From CAWGET01 sp963821715 (lineage in GTDB: Bacteria; Bacteroidota; Ignavibacteria; Ignavibacteriales; Melioribacteraceae), in contig CAWGET010000004.1 in assembly GCA_963821715.1 (NCBI GenBank), forward strand, positions 186,001 to 250,000: a stretch of DNA of 64,000 bases. The letters are read 5' to 3'. The notes beneath the pieces are model-generated. The model was not told the DNA's origin. It saw only the letters and a program-made list of their open reading frames with translations, and did not search any database. The position numbers and the translations under genes are program-made. Shown in pieces: positions 28,948 through 37,708 of the stretch (within the stretch, counting starts at the first letter, position 1; each line of letters begins with the position of its first letter).

Positions 28948-31461
28948 CTATTTATTCATCAACACGAATTTCTTTGTCTCCTCAAATTTCTCCGTTGTGA
29001 TTCTATATAGATAAATCCCGGAAGATAAATTTGAGCCGTCAAATTTTACGCTGTGTTCCCCCGCGTTCAATTCTTCATTTATTAAGACGCTTAGTCTTTC
29101 TCCCAAGAGATTATATACTTCCAGCTTTACATTTTCTTTTTCAGGGAGATTAAATTTTATCGTCGTTGCCGGATTGAAGGGATTGGGATAATTTTGGTAA
29201 AGCCGATAATCTTCAACTAGATGAGTCTCATTTTCAATTTTTGTTACAATTTCTCCGGCTTTGTATAAAAATCCGTTATCCGCGGCAGCCCATAAAATAT
29301 TTCCGTCGTAAGTAAAGAAATTATTTATTTTATTAGATGAATCGGCAGGAGCGAAATAATTTAAGCTCCAATCCATGCAGGCGTTATCGGATATCTGGAT
29401 CAGTCTATAATTATTTTGTTCCGATACGCCGTTAACTTCCCTGCTCAATCTCATTAGCTGCGTGGAAAATAAGAGCGAATCTTCAAACACATATTTGGGC
29501 ATAATATCAGAAACAACCCTTTCCCAGTTTACTCCTTTATTTTCAGTAACATAAAGAGTTTTAGGTCCGGTCTCCTCTTCTCTTCCGAGTACGACGCCGA
29601 AATCTTCCGAGTACATATTTATTTCAAGATATTTATTGAACCCCGGGAGTTCCACTGAATTCCACATAAATCCCGCGTCTGAAGTTCTGTTCAAATAAAT
29701 CGTATCCAATCCTTCAAACCACCAGCTCCATCCGAACTGCGCGTTTACAAAATTAATATCGCCGGAATTTAACTGCTCCATATTGAATGAAAAAATATTA
29801 TTCCAGTTTTGTCCTCCGTTTTCGGTTTTATAAAGAATCAAATTATTGTTGAATGGTTTAACCATCCATCCGTTATCTTTATCGACGAAATCGATCATTA
29901 CAACATCGTCATCAATCAAGTCGCGAATCAGATGCCAGTTTGCTCCTCCGTCATCAGTAACCAAAATTGTTTCCGTACCGAAACAGACGCCATTTAATTC
30001 GTCTTCAAAAATAATTTCGTTCAGATCTTCATTTACCGGAGTAGCCTGTTCCGTCCAATTGTTGCCGGCGTCTGTCGTATTTAAAATTGTCCCTTCGCTT
30101 CCACAGATCCAGCCATTCTGCTCATCAATAAAAAAGACTGAGTTAAGCGCCGCGTCTGTTGGAAGTTTTGTTTTTTCCCATTTCGTATTTTGCGAAGCGA
30201 TTACATAAGCGATATTTGGAAATTTTTCATCGGCGGGAATAACTTCCTCTAAGTCGCCGGATGAGATTCTCAACTTAAGAAAAGATGTAGGTTTATAGGG
30301 AACTTGCCATGTATAACTTCCGTGTGAAGTTCCGCTGCCGTCAATATTATTTACTGCAGGAATATTCTCATCAATAGTTTGCCAGTTTTTTCCGAAGTTG
30401 ATTGAATATTCTAACTTCATATCTTCAATTCCTTCGGAAGTCCAGGATATTTCTAAGTTATCGCCGGGATAAAATAATTTTTGAATGTCTTTTTCCGGCG
30501 CTGTGATTTTAAGAGATTTCCGCACGATTTTCTTCTTAATCATTCCGTTCATCCCGCAAATATATCCCGCTCCGGAAGGAAGCAGCTGCGCGTCGAGGTA
30601 AAAATCATTGGAATCAGCCGGCTGAATATCCCAACTATTCCCGCCGTCTCTCGTTACAATTATTTTTCCTTTATTGCCTACTCCTAAACCGTTCATTTCA
30701 TTCCTGAAAGAAACCGAAATAATTGAACTTCCGGTAATTCCTGTCTCTTGCGGCTGCCAGTTTTCGCCGCCGTCGGTTGTGGCAATTATTCTCGCTTCGC
30801 TGCCGGAGCCCCAGTTTCTTCCGGCAACCCAAACAGAATTTACCGAAGTAAGAGCTAAATCTTTATATTCTTCGCTCCCGCTTTTGTAAGCCTGAGTCCA
30901 GGATTCTCCTCCGTCTTCGGATTTTAAAATGATGAGAGGCGCTGTTGCGTAGCCGGTGTTTTCGTCAATAAATTCAATTGCGGTCATGTATTCGCTTGTG
31001 CCCGATTCTTTTTTGCTCCAACTTTTTCCGCCGTCTTCCGATTTCATTATCAATCCATTCGCGCCGGTTATCCAGCCAACATTTTTGTTGATGAAGAAAA
31101 CGTGAGTGAGATTAGTATCGGCCACGCCTTCAACAAAATTCCAATTGTTTCCTCCGTCGTTCGTGTAAAACAAATTTCCATCTTTACCGACCGTCCATCC
31201 ATTATATTCATCAATAAAATGTATCGACTGAAGTCTTAATTCCGATCCGGTAAATTGCTGCTGCCAGGTTTCTCCGCCGTCATCTGTGTGGATCACCAAT
31301 CCCGAATCTCCTGATATCCATCCCCGGTTATCATCAACAAAATGTACAGACCAAAGATGTTTATTCGTGGGTGAGTTTACCTGCTGCCAATTTTCGATAA
31401 TTTGCGCTTTCACGGTACTGATTAAACCTAACAGACATAGTAATAGTATCAACTTCTTCAT
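28948..31461 (-). CDS. T9SS-exported protein with YCF48/BNR-type beta-propellers
   Basis: The 837-residue protein starts with a signal peptide (LILLLCLLGLISTVKA). It is built of propeller blades of the YCF48/sortilin (BNR) type: WSVHFVDDNRGWISG..GLVIHTDDGGETWQ, then GNLFYTNDGGNNW, GLIMKSEDGGKSW and so on, in two groups (about 25-310 and 420-740). These are separated by a beta-sandwich (LKITAPEKDIQKLFYPGD). It ends in a type A sorting domain (LYQNYPNPFNPATTIKFNL, SGIYLYRITTEKFEE, TKKFVLMNK). No catalytic motif is seen; such proteins are thought to bind ligands at the cell surface. It is probably transcribed alone. Confidence 0.82.
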   Translation of the reverse strand: MKKLILLLCLLGLISTVKAQIIENWQQVNSPTNKHLWSVHFVDDNRGWISGDSGLVIHTDDGGETWQQQFTGSELRLQSIHFIDEYNGWTVGKDGNLFYTNDGGNNWNFVEGVADTNLTHVFFINKNVGWITGANGLIMKSEDGGKSWSKKESGTSEYMTAIEFIDENTGYATAPLIILKSEDGGESWTQAYKSGSEEYKDLALTSVNSVWVAGRNWGSGSEARIIATTDGGENWQPQETGITGSSIISVSFRNEMNGLGVGNKGKIIVTRDGGNSWDIQPADSNDFYLDAQLLPSGAGYICGMNGMIKKKIVRKSLKITAPEKDIQKLFYPGDNLEISWTSEGIEDMKLEYSINFGKNWQTIDENIPAVNNIDGSGTSHGSYTWQVPYKPTSFLKLRISSGDLEEVIPADEKFPNIAYVIASQNTKWEKTKLPTDAALNSVFFIDEQNGWICGSEGTILNTTDAGNNWTEQATPVNEDLNEIIFEDELNGVCFGTETILVTDDGGANWHLIRDLIDDDVVMIDFVDKDNGWMVKPFNNNLILYKTENGGQNWNNIFSFNMEQLNSGDINFVNAQFGWSWWFEGLDTIYLNRTSDAGFMWNSVELPGFNKYLEINMYSEDFGVVLGREEETGPKTLYVTENKGVNWERVVSDIMPKYVFEDSLLFSTQLMRLSREVNGVSEQNNYRLIQISDNACMDWSLNYFAPADSSNKINNFFTYDGNILWAAADNGFLYKAGEIVTKIENETHLVEDYRLYQNYPNPFNPATTIKFNLPEKENVKLEVYNLLGERLSVLINEELNAGEHSVKFDGSNLSSGIYLYRITTEKFEETKKFVLMNK

Positions 31462-32119
31462 AACACATACTTCCTTGTAATTAATAATTCAATCCTTTAC
31501 AGCATTATCGAAAGTATTGGATAAGTTTAAACAAGGGATACTAAATTTTCTCTTAATTTTTAATAAGGACGGGATATCTAAGTTTGACAAATTGTCAGGC
31601 GGGTAATTATTCAAATCTAATTCCGTGAAAAAAATAAATTTGGTATTATGAGCCAAAAATAAACTTTTTAAAATATTTCTCCGCCGCTACAGAGAGTCTA
31701 CAACTATACTAGAACTCTACTGTAACAGGTCACAAGCAGGTCATGCGAATATTCAGCGACAAAATGACAGTAAATTTTATTTCATCAAAACAAATTTTCT
31801 AGTTTGGATATAATCCTCCTGCTGATATTCTGTAGAGATAGATTCCGGATGATAAAGTAGAAACGGCATTTAGTGGCGTTACTTTGTGAAATTTATTTCG
31901 CACGAAAATCCAAAGTGTCCGAACATAGCCTTTCAAAAAGATGTACCGTTTAGCTTTTCTTTGTGTGCTTTAATCATTCTTCGTGTTCTTAGAGGTTGGC
32001 TTTTTATTGCGAAAGAGAATTGTTAAAGGAATATTGATCAATGAAAATTTCACAAATCGATTTTTGTCTTTCTCTTCAATTCTCTTTTTAAATCTCAATT
32101 TCTTTGTTTCAGTATTTCA
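31462..32119. other. intergenic region with a T9SS gene remnant
   Basis: Apart from the sorting-domain remnant listed separately at 31777-31893, nothing gene-like is found here. The sequence is AT-rich and includes the upstream region of the gene starting at 31461. Confidence 0.5.
31777..31893 (-). pseudogene. remnant of a T9SS sorting domain
   Basis: On the minus strand one reads HKVTPLNAVSTLSSGIYLYR, ISAGG, then after a one-base shift YIQTRKFVLMK and a stop at 31777. This is the typical last third of a type A sorting domain. The rest of the gene is missing. It shows that another T9SS gene once lay here. Confidence 0.7.
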
Positions 32120-33538
32120 CTAATTAATTTCCATTTCATAATCCCATTTATCGAAATATAAATTGCCCCCGCGCCATTCAACTTCGCCGCGCTGAAAATC
32201 TACCGTTTCGCTTCTCGGATAAATTTTTGCCGGGAATAACGGCTTGGAGTAATCATCATTCACTATAAAATGATAGGCGTCAATTCCCCCGAGGAAAAAA
32301 TATTTAACTGCTTCATTTTCTGAATCCACTATACCAAAGGATTGATCCACAGGAACCCAGCCGATCCCTTCAAAATAAATCTCACCCCAATCGTGCAGGT
32401 TAATTTCGCCCGGATGCATCATCCACCCGCTTTGCCACTTTGCGGGAATTCCGTTGTACCGCGCCAAAGTCATAAATAAAATTGTTTTAATCCCGCAGTC
32501 TCCGTGCATATTTGCAACGCAGTAATCGGAAATATTTCCAATTGTGGAATACTCCCGTGCGCCTGCCCAAGGAATGTTTTCGCTAATCCATGTAAATATT
32601 TTCTTTGCTTTTAAATATGGATTTGTTTCATCGCCGACAATTTCTTTTGAAAGTGTTTTTATTTCATCTGTAAAAACAATATGCGGTTCTCTTTCGGAAG
32701 TAAAATTTTTATATAGTTCAGAATTTTCATCATACTGGTTTTACCTTATCAGCTGAAAGATCATAATATTCATTATAGCCGGTATATTTCAAAACCAGCT
32801 CAAAAATCGGTCGGCTTTCCTCTTTGCCACTTCCTTTTCAAAATAAATTGTTCTGTGGAAATTTGAATCATCGGAGATAACATATTCTTCCGAATTTACC
32901 GAAAGCAATTCGACGCTTCCCTGTCTTTTATGATTTTCTTTCGGGAAAGGAAGCCATGCACGGATAATTTCTCCTTCCGGAACAGCGTCGGCGTCAACAG
33001 TCAGCTTGTAATTAATTTCAAATTCCTGCGGCTTTAAAATATTTTTACCGGTCTCGTTAAATTCATTAAGTACTTTAGGAAGATAATCCTGAAGGAAAAC
33101 ATAAAGTCCGTCTTCCGTTTTGCCTGCTACTTTTGCCTTCTGGCCTTTCGCTTCTTTGTTTATCAAGAAGAGATTTGTATGGGAACGGTTGAAGTATTTT
33201 TTCTCTCCGTCTATTACCATAAATTCCAGCGATCCGTCTTCTTCCCATTTTGTCAGAGTATTTTCATTGGCTTCGGGATAATATTTCTTCACATATTCTA
33301 AAATATCGTCTTTGGTTTTGCGGAAATCTTGTTTTATTCTTTCCATTCTCTCTTTTTGAAATTCAAGGTCTAATTTTTCGATTTCCGAAACTTCGCCGGA
33401 ATTTATTTTTTCATCAATCATAGTTTCAGCCTTCGTAAAATTTCCTTTTTCAATTTCTGAATTTATTTCGGGATAATTTGTTTGAGCGAAGTAAACTCCG
33501 CCGAAAAATAATATAAAAGCAATCGCATAAAATTTCAT
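32120..33538 (-). CDS. secreted transglutaminase-like cysteine protein, two frameshifts
   Basis: A signal peptide (MKFYAIAFILFFGGVYFAQ) and a helical N-terminal region are followed by a beta-rich part (EGEIIRAWLPFPKENH). The catalytic domain carries all three residues: Cys in NMHGDCGIKTILFMTLAR, His in NLHDWGEIY and Asp in VPVDQSFG. The first frame ends near 32789 (FLSWF). The middle is readable as ELVLKYTGYNEYYDLSAD, then YDENSELYKNF and on to the catalytic part without further breaks, so two small indels near 32790 and 32745 split one gene. It starts 1 base after the KdsC-type gene. Transglutaminase-like proteins of this type are often peptidases or amidases; the substrate is unknown. Confidence 0.75.
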
Positions 33539-33539
33539 T

Positions 33540-34045
33540 TTAATCCTTTATGTTTTTTTGAGCGCTTAAGATTAACTCGGCAAATTCTCTGAATACTCCC
33601 TCGCCGCCTTTTTTCTTTAAAACTAAATCCACAGATTTTAACACTTCTTCAACCGAATCCGAAGGACATGCGGAAAACCCGGCTTCCTTAATTATTCCGA
33701 GATCGTTAACGTCATCGCCAATAAAAGCGGCATTTTCCGGTTTTATATTCCTTTCTTCGCAAATTTCTTTCAGCTTTTCTTCTTTCCCCAAATGCCTGTG
33801 TAGCTGAAATCCATTTTTAATTTCTCGGCGCGTACGACCATAATCTTTGATGTGTCAGTAGAAATAATTCCGCTTTCAATACCCGCTTCGCGTAAAAGTC
33901 TAATTCCCATTCCGTCTTTCACGTTAAATTTTTTGATGACAAGCCCGTCATCCGAATAATAAAGTCCTCCGTCTGTAAGCACGCCGTCAACGTCTGTAAT
34001 TACGACTTTAATTTTTTTTAGTTTATTTAAAATTTCCTCTTTCAA
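33540..34045 (-). CDS. kdsC: KdsC-type HAD phosphatase, one frameshift
   Basis: The protein has the HAD motif I as VVITDVDGVLTDGGLYY with both Asp residues, FNVKDGMGIRLLREAGI, motif II as GIISTDTS, and motif III as FIGDDVNDLGIIKEAG. This is the pattern of 3-deoxy-manno-octulosonate-8-phosphate phosphatase (KdsC), which releases Kdo for LPS. At about 33788 a G-run appears one base short: YTGIWG is followed by KKKS and a stop in one frame and by KEEKLKEICEERNI in the other. That is a typical homopolymer error. The start appears to be TTG. At about 168 residues the restored length fits the family. Confidence 0.8.
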
Positions 34046-34440
34046 AGAATTGCCTTTATTTTAAAGATGAACAAAATACGAAGTATTAATTTACAAATTT
34101 TAGAATTAAGAAAAGCGCTGTTGAAGTTTAACAATAAAGTTTTATTCAACTCCTGACGGAGTTGGTTCTTTCTTCCTTGGATGGTTTCTACTGAAATGCA
34201 AATCCTAACGGAGTTGGTATTGCAACTTCATATAGCCCAACGGTTAGTCATAATTCCGTAGGAATTATATTTCAGTAGATATTAGTCAAGCGATATGTTC
34301 CGAACTCCGTGGAAATAGATACAATTATTGAGATATTTAGGAAATAACGAGATCTTCCCAAAGTAATAACAATCTTAAATAGTCATAATTCCGTAGGAAT
34401 TATATTTCAGTAGATAGCCTGATGAACGACATTATTTTTT

Positions 34441-34580
34441 AACTCCGTAGGAGTTATATTTCTTCAATCCAATTAAATAAATACTTCTCATCATATTCTA
34501 TTTTATTGATTTGTGAGAACGTTTTACTTTATTCGGAATTTATCTTTTTAGATAATCTTATGCAACTCCTGACGGAGTTG
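34441..34580 (-). mobile_element. non-autonomous deletion derivative of the tnpA element (140 bp)
   Basis: Bounded by AACTCC-GTA-GGAGTT on the left and CAACTCC-TGAC-GGAGTTG on the right, as is the full element at 35289. It keeps the last 15 or so codons of tnpA (revcomp of CTTCAATCCAATTAAATAAA) joined to the first few (ATTGATTTGTGAGAACGT), and has lost about 25 more bases including the ATG. Confidence 0.82.
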
Positions 34581-34852
34581 GTGCTTTCCCCTCAACTGGT
34601 TTCTACTGAAATGCAACTCCTAAAGGAGTTGGTATTGTAACTTCGTATAGCCCAACGGTTAGTCATAATTCCGTAGGAATTATATTTCAGTAGATATTTG
34701 TCAAGCGATATGTTCCGAACTCCGTGGAAATAGATACAATTATTGAGGTATTTAGGAAATAACGAGATCTTCCCAAAGTAATAACAATTTTAAATAGTCA
34801 TAATTCCGTAGGGATTATATTTCAGTAGATAGTCTATGAAGCATTTTTTTTT

Positions 34853-35017
34853 AACTCCATAGGAGTTATATTTCTTCAATCCAATTAAATAAATACTTCT
34901 CATCATATTCTATTTTATTGATTTGTGATAATGTGTTTGCAGAACTTTTATTATGATGTTTTACTTTATTCGGAATTTATCTGTTTAAATATTTTTATTC
35001 AACTCCTGACGGAGTTG
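34853..35017 (-). mobile_element. non-autonomous deletion derivative of the tnpA element (165 bp)
   Basis: Same ends and same internal deletion as the copy at 35931. The ATG region reads GTGTTTGCAGAAC instead of GTGTTTGCCATAAC, so the start codon is lost. The left palindrome has ATA for GTA in the loop. Confidence 0.82.
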
Positions 35018-35288
35018 GTGCTTTCCTCTCAAATGGTTTCTACTGAAATGCAACTCCTAAAGGAGTTGATATTGCAACTTCATATAGCCCAACGGTTAGT
35101 CATAATTCCGTAGGAATTATATTTCAGTAGATATTTGTCAAGCGATATGTTCCGAACTCCGTGGAAATAGATACAATTATTGAGATATTTAGGAATAACG
35201 AGATCTTCCAAAATCATAACAATCTTAAATAGTCATAATTCCGTAGGAATTATATTTCAGTAGAATCATGATGAAACGATATATTTCT

Positions 35289-35845
35289 AACTCCGTAGGA
35301 GTTATATTTCTTCAATCCAATTAAATAAATACTTCTCATCATATTCGATATTAAAGTTTTTTAATAATTTTAAATATTCTTCCCGGAAAGAATGAATGCG
35401 ATGATGTTCTTCCTGCTTTTCAATGTATTTTATCACATCCGGAATTTGTGAATTAGAATATGAAAAAGCGCCGAAACCTTCCTGCCAATAAAATTTACCG
35501 CGCGTCCATTTTTTTTGATTTACAAAGGACGTTGAGAAACGTTTTACATCTCTTATCAAATCAGATATAGCCAAGTCGGGAGTCATGGAAATAAATAAAT
35601 GAATATGATCCGCCGTTCCGTTAATGGCTAATACCTTCTGTCCTTTATTTTTTATAATCCCGGCTAAATATTTGTAAAGTTCTTTGCGGTAGGTTTTTGA
35701 TAACTGGCTCTGACGACCCTTGACTGCGTAAACTATGTGGATATTGATTTGTGAGAACGTGTTTGCCATAACTTTTTATTATGATGTTTTACGTTATTCG
35801 AAATTTATCTTTTTAGATAATCTTATGCAACTCCTGACGGAGTTG
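35289..35845 (-). mobile_element. complete IS200-like/REP-type element with tnpA
   Basis: The element runs from the palindrome AACTCC-GTA-GGAGTT (35289-35303) to CAACTCC-TGAC-GGAGTTG (35828-35845), 557 bases with one gene. The two end palindromes are inverted relative to each other if the loop is read as GTA versus GTCA. There are no long terminal inverted repeats, as expected for HUH single-strand elements. The exact cleavage sites cannot be placed from sequence alone. Confidence 0.75.
35302..35769 (-). CDS. IS200-like Y1 HUH transposase (TnpA / REP-associated type)
   Basis: The 155-residue protein belongs to the Y1 transposase family. The HUH motif is ADHIHLF (H55, H57). The likely nucleophile is Y115 in PDVIKYIEKQEEHHRIHSF, a stretch typical of REP-associated members. 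These enzymes cut and rejoin single-stranded DNA next to short hairpins during replication. The gene sits inside an array of such hairpins and its stop codon (TAA at 35304-35302) lies partly within the flanking palindrome. The reading frame is intact and the catalytic residues are present, so it may be active. No tnpB is nearby. Confidence 0.88.
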   Translation of the reverse strand: MANTFSQINIHIVYAVKGRQSQLSKTYRKELYKYLAGIIKNKGQKVLAINGTADHIHLFISMTPDLAISDLIRDVKRFSTSFVNQKKWTRGKFYWQEGFGAFSYSNSQIPDVIKYIEKQEEHHRIHSFREEYLKLLKNFNIEYDEKYLFNWIEEI

Positions 35846-35930
35846 GTATTGCAACTTCATATAGCCCAACGGCTAGTCATAATTCCGTAGGAATTATATT
35901 TCAGTAGATAGTTTATGAAGCAGTTTTTTT

Positions 35931-36096
35931 AACTCCGTAGGAGTTAAATTTCTTCAATCCAATTAAATAAATACTTCTCATCATATTCGATATTATTGAT
36001 TTGTGAGAACGTGTTTGCCATAACTTTTATTATGATGTTTTACTTTATTCGGAATTTATCTTTTTAGATAATCTTATGCAACTCCTGACGGAGTTG
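35931..36096 (-). mobile_element. non-autonomous deletion derivative of the tnpA element (166 bp) with in-frame micro-ORF
   Basis: It has the same palindromic ends as the full element but lacks about 390 internal bases. The first nine codons of tnpA (MANTFSQIN) are joined in frame to its last sixteen (NIEYDEKYLFNWIEEI), giving a 25-codon frame with start and stop. In the complete gene the two deletion edges both lie in a GATATT hexamer (35347-35352 and 35740-35745). Confidence 0.85.
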
Positions 36097-36530
36097 ATTC
36101 TTTCTTGCTTGGATGGTTTCTACTGAAATGCAACTCCTGCCGGAGTTGGTTCTTTACTCTTAAAGGATTACTACTGAAATGCAACTCCTAAAGGAGTTGG
36201 TATTGCAACTTCATATAGTCCAACGGCTAGTCATAATTCCGTAGGAATTATATTTCAGTAGATATTAGTCAAGCGATATATTCCGAACTCCGTGGAAATA
36301 GATACAATTATTGAGATATTTAGGGAATAACGAGATTTTCCCAAAGTAATAACAATCTTAAATAGTCATAATTCCGTAGGAATTATATTTCAGTAGAATC
36401 ATGATGAAACGATATATTTCTAACTCCGTAGGAGTTAAATAGTGAACTTTGCAGATTGAATTTAAATGGCAGAGACGTTGCATGCAATGTCTCTGCAACA
36501 AGAAATAAATAAATAGTGATAGATTTCTCT

Positions 36531-36749
36531 TTATCTGCTTCTTACTTCTCTTAGTATATCAATAATTTCTTCTTTATCTAACTTGATATTAACTCCCTTA
36601 ACATCGAGAGGCGATTTTTTGCTCTTAACTGATTTTAGTTCAAAAACTGAACCGTCTTTTCTTTTAATTAAAACTTTCCCATCTTTTTTCGCTTTATCTA
36701 ACAATGCCGCTAATTTTTGACGTGCCTCGCTATATGTATATGTATTCAT
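36531..36749 (-). CDS. Phd/YefM-like antitoxin of a PIN-domain pair
   Basis: This 72-residue protein starts MNTYTYSEARQKLAALLDKA, the usual opening of Phd/YefM antitoxins (DNA-binding and dimer part), followed by KVLIKRKDGSVFEL. The C-terminal part, DKEEIIDILREVR, should be the toxin-binding helix. It starts at the base after the stop of the PIN gene, so it is the second gene of the pair. Phd-like antitoxins usually come first and repress the operon; here the order is reversed. DNA binding is expected, but no operator is recognisable. Confidence 0.75.
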   Translation of the reverse strand: MNTYTYSEARQKLAALLDKAKKDGKVLIKRKDGSVFELKSVKSKKSPLDVKGVNIKLDKEEIIDILREVRSR

Positions 36750-37142
36750 TTATACCTCGATTACATTTATATTCATTTGTTTTGCCACCACAGACAAGCC
36801 TTTATCTAAGGTCAATAACGACGAGCCATAGTTTTTCGCACATTCCAAAAAATACGCATCATAACAATATATTTTATATTTATGCGATATTTCAATTGAT
36901 CTGTTAATATCCACGTCAATTAATCTTATTGGAATCATTTTATAATATTCTATAGCTTTCCTTGAGGTTTTTAAATCAATCTTCATTCTTTTAAACATCG
37001 CAGAAATAGCATTTCCAATCTCCCAATGAAGCGATAAAGGAGCAACTAGATCTTCTCCTCCTGTAATTTTTATTAGATTTGATTTACTATTTTCATTTGT
37101 AATTACCGCAATAATAATAGAAGTATCCACAACCAAACTCAT
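36750..37142 (-). CDS. PIN-domain toxin (VapC-like ribonuclease)
   Basis: The 130-residue PIN domain keeps the four acidic metal-binding residues: D6 in LVVDTSIIIAV, E41 in LHWEIGNA, D95 in IYCYDAYFLE and D113 in LLTLDKGLSVV. VapC-type toxins are Mg-dependent ribonucleases that cut tRNA or rRNA and stop growth when not bound by antitoxin. The cognate antitoxin gene follows with no gap. Length and motifs are normal and the gene is intact. The pair stands just beyond the tnpA repeat array, a typical accessory position. Confidence 0.82.
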   Translation of the reverse strand: MSLVVDTSIIIAVITNENSKSNLIKITGGEDLVAPLSLHWEIGNAISAMFKRMKIDLKTSRKAIEYYKMIPIRLIDVDINRSIEISHKYKIYCYDAYFLECAKNYGSSLLTLDKGLSVVAKQMNINVIEV

Positions 37143-37708
37143 TTAAATCCTTCATATTAATGTACAATTGTACAAGAATTTAATTAGAAAATTAAAAATA
37201 TTCAAGTTTTTTATTGGAGCTTAGATAACTAAATGGGGCAAAATGGATTATATTATCTACTGTGTTGACTTCAAAGATTTCTACTTACTTTGTTCGTCGA
37301 ATTATCAATTTATTAAACTGCCGTGTTGGATTCGGAACGAACGTTGGGAAAGAGATCTTGGAAGGAATTAAATTATAAACTGGAAGGTTTTTAACGGATG
37401 ATTATTTTAAATCGCTTCTCATGTTTATCATCTAAAATAAATGGTTTTACGATTAAAAAAATTGCTTGAAAATATGCGAAAATAGGCTGCTATCTATGTA
37501 AAATCGGATCGCTGAAAAATAATTAAAATTTAATTTTATATTTGTTGTTAAATGTCTTAATTTTTCTACCGATGAATAAAAAATTTATCATGCCCACATA
37601 TATTAATAAATTGTTAAGTCATCTTTCGGCAATTGAAAGATATAACGATTTGTCCTTATTTTACATAACTAAATTATTTTTCACAACCAAAACGCGAGGC
37701 GAAGCAAA
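37143..37708. other. intergenic region upstream of the TonB receptor gene
   Basis: No gene with protein character is seen. TATATTTG at 37537-37544 matches the Bacteroidota TAnnTTTG -7 element, but no good -33 element stands upstream, so it is only a weak promoter candidate for the gene at 37709. GAGG nine bases before that ATG is the likely ribosome binding site. Confidence 0.4.

Larger units (their letters stand above)
34147..36440. repeat. array of REP-like palindromes with five units around an IS200-like transposase gene
   Basis: Five head-to-tail units begin with CAACTCC-TGAC-GGAGTTG at 34147, 34563, 35000, 35828 and 36079. Further palindromes in most units are CAACTCC-TAAA-GGAGTTG (or variants), ATAATTCC-GTA-GGAATTAT (up to two per unit) and AACTCC-GTA-GGAGTT. 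TCTACTGAAAT stands to the left of the second type and its reverse complement ATTTCAGTAGA to the right of the third, so the modules are in inverted orientation. Between the last and first palindromes of neighbouring units lies either the transposase gene or an internally deleted copy of it. No other gene is seen between 34046 and 36530. Confidence 0.9.

Noticed and set aside
34925..35113. Open frame of 62 codons in the repeat array
   Set aside because: It consists of palindromic repeat sequence and the opposite strand of tnpA ends; no protein character.
34147..36440. CRISPR array
   Set aside because: The repeats are palindromic, of several kinds, with irregular spacing and similar sequence between copies. 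There are no unique spacers and no cas genes.
36531..37142. Toxin-antitoxin pair as part of the tnpA element
   Set aside because: The palindromes end near 36440, more than 90 bases away, and no copy of the repeats lies on the other side of the pair.
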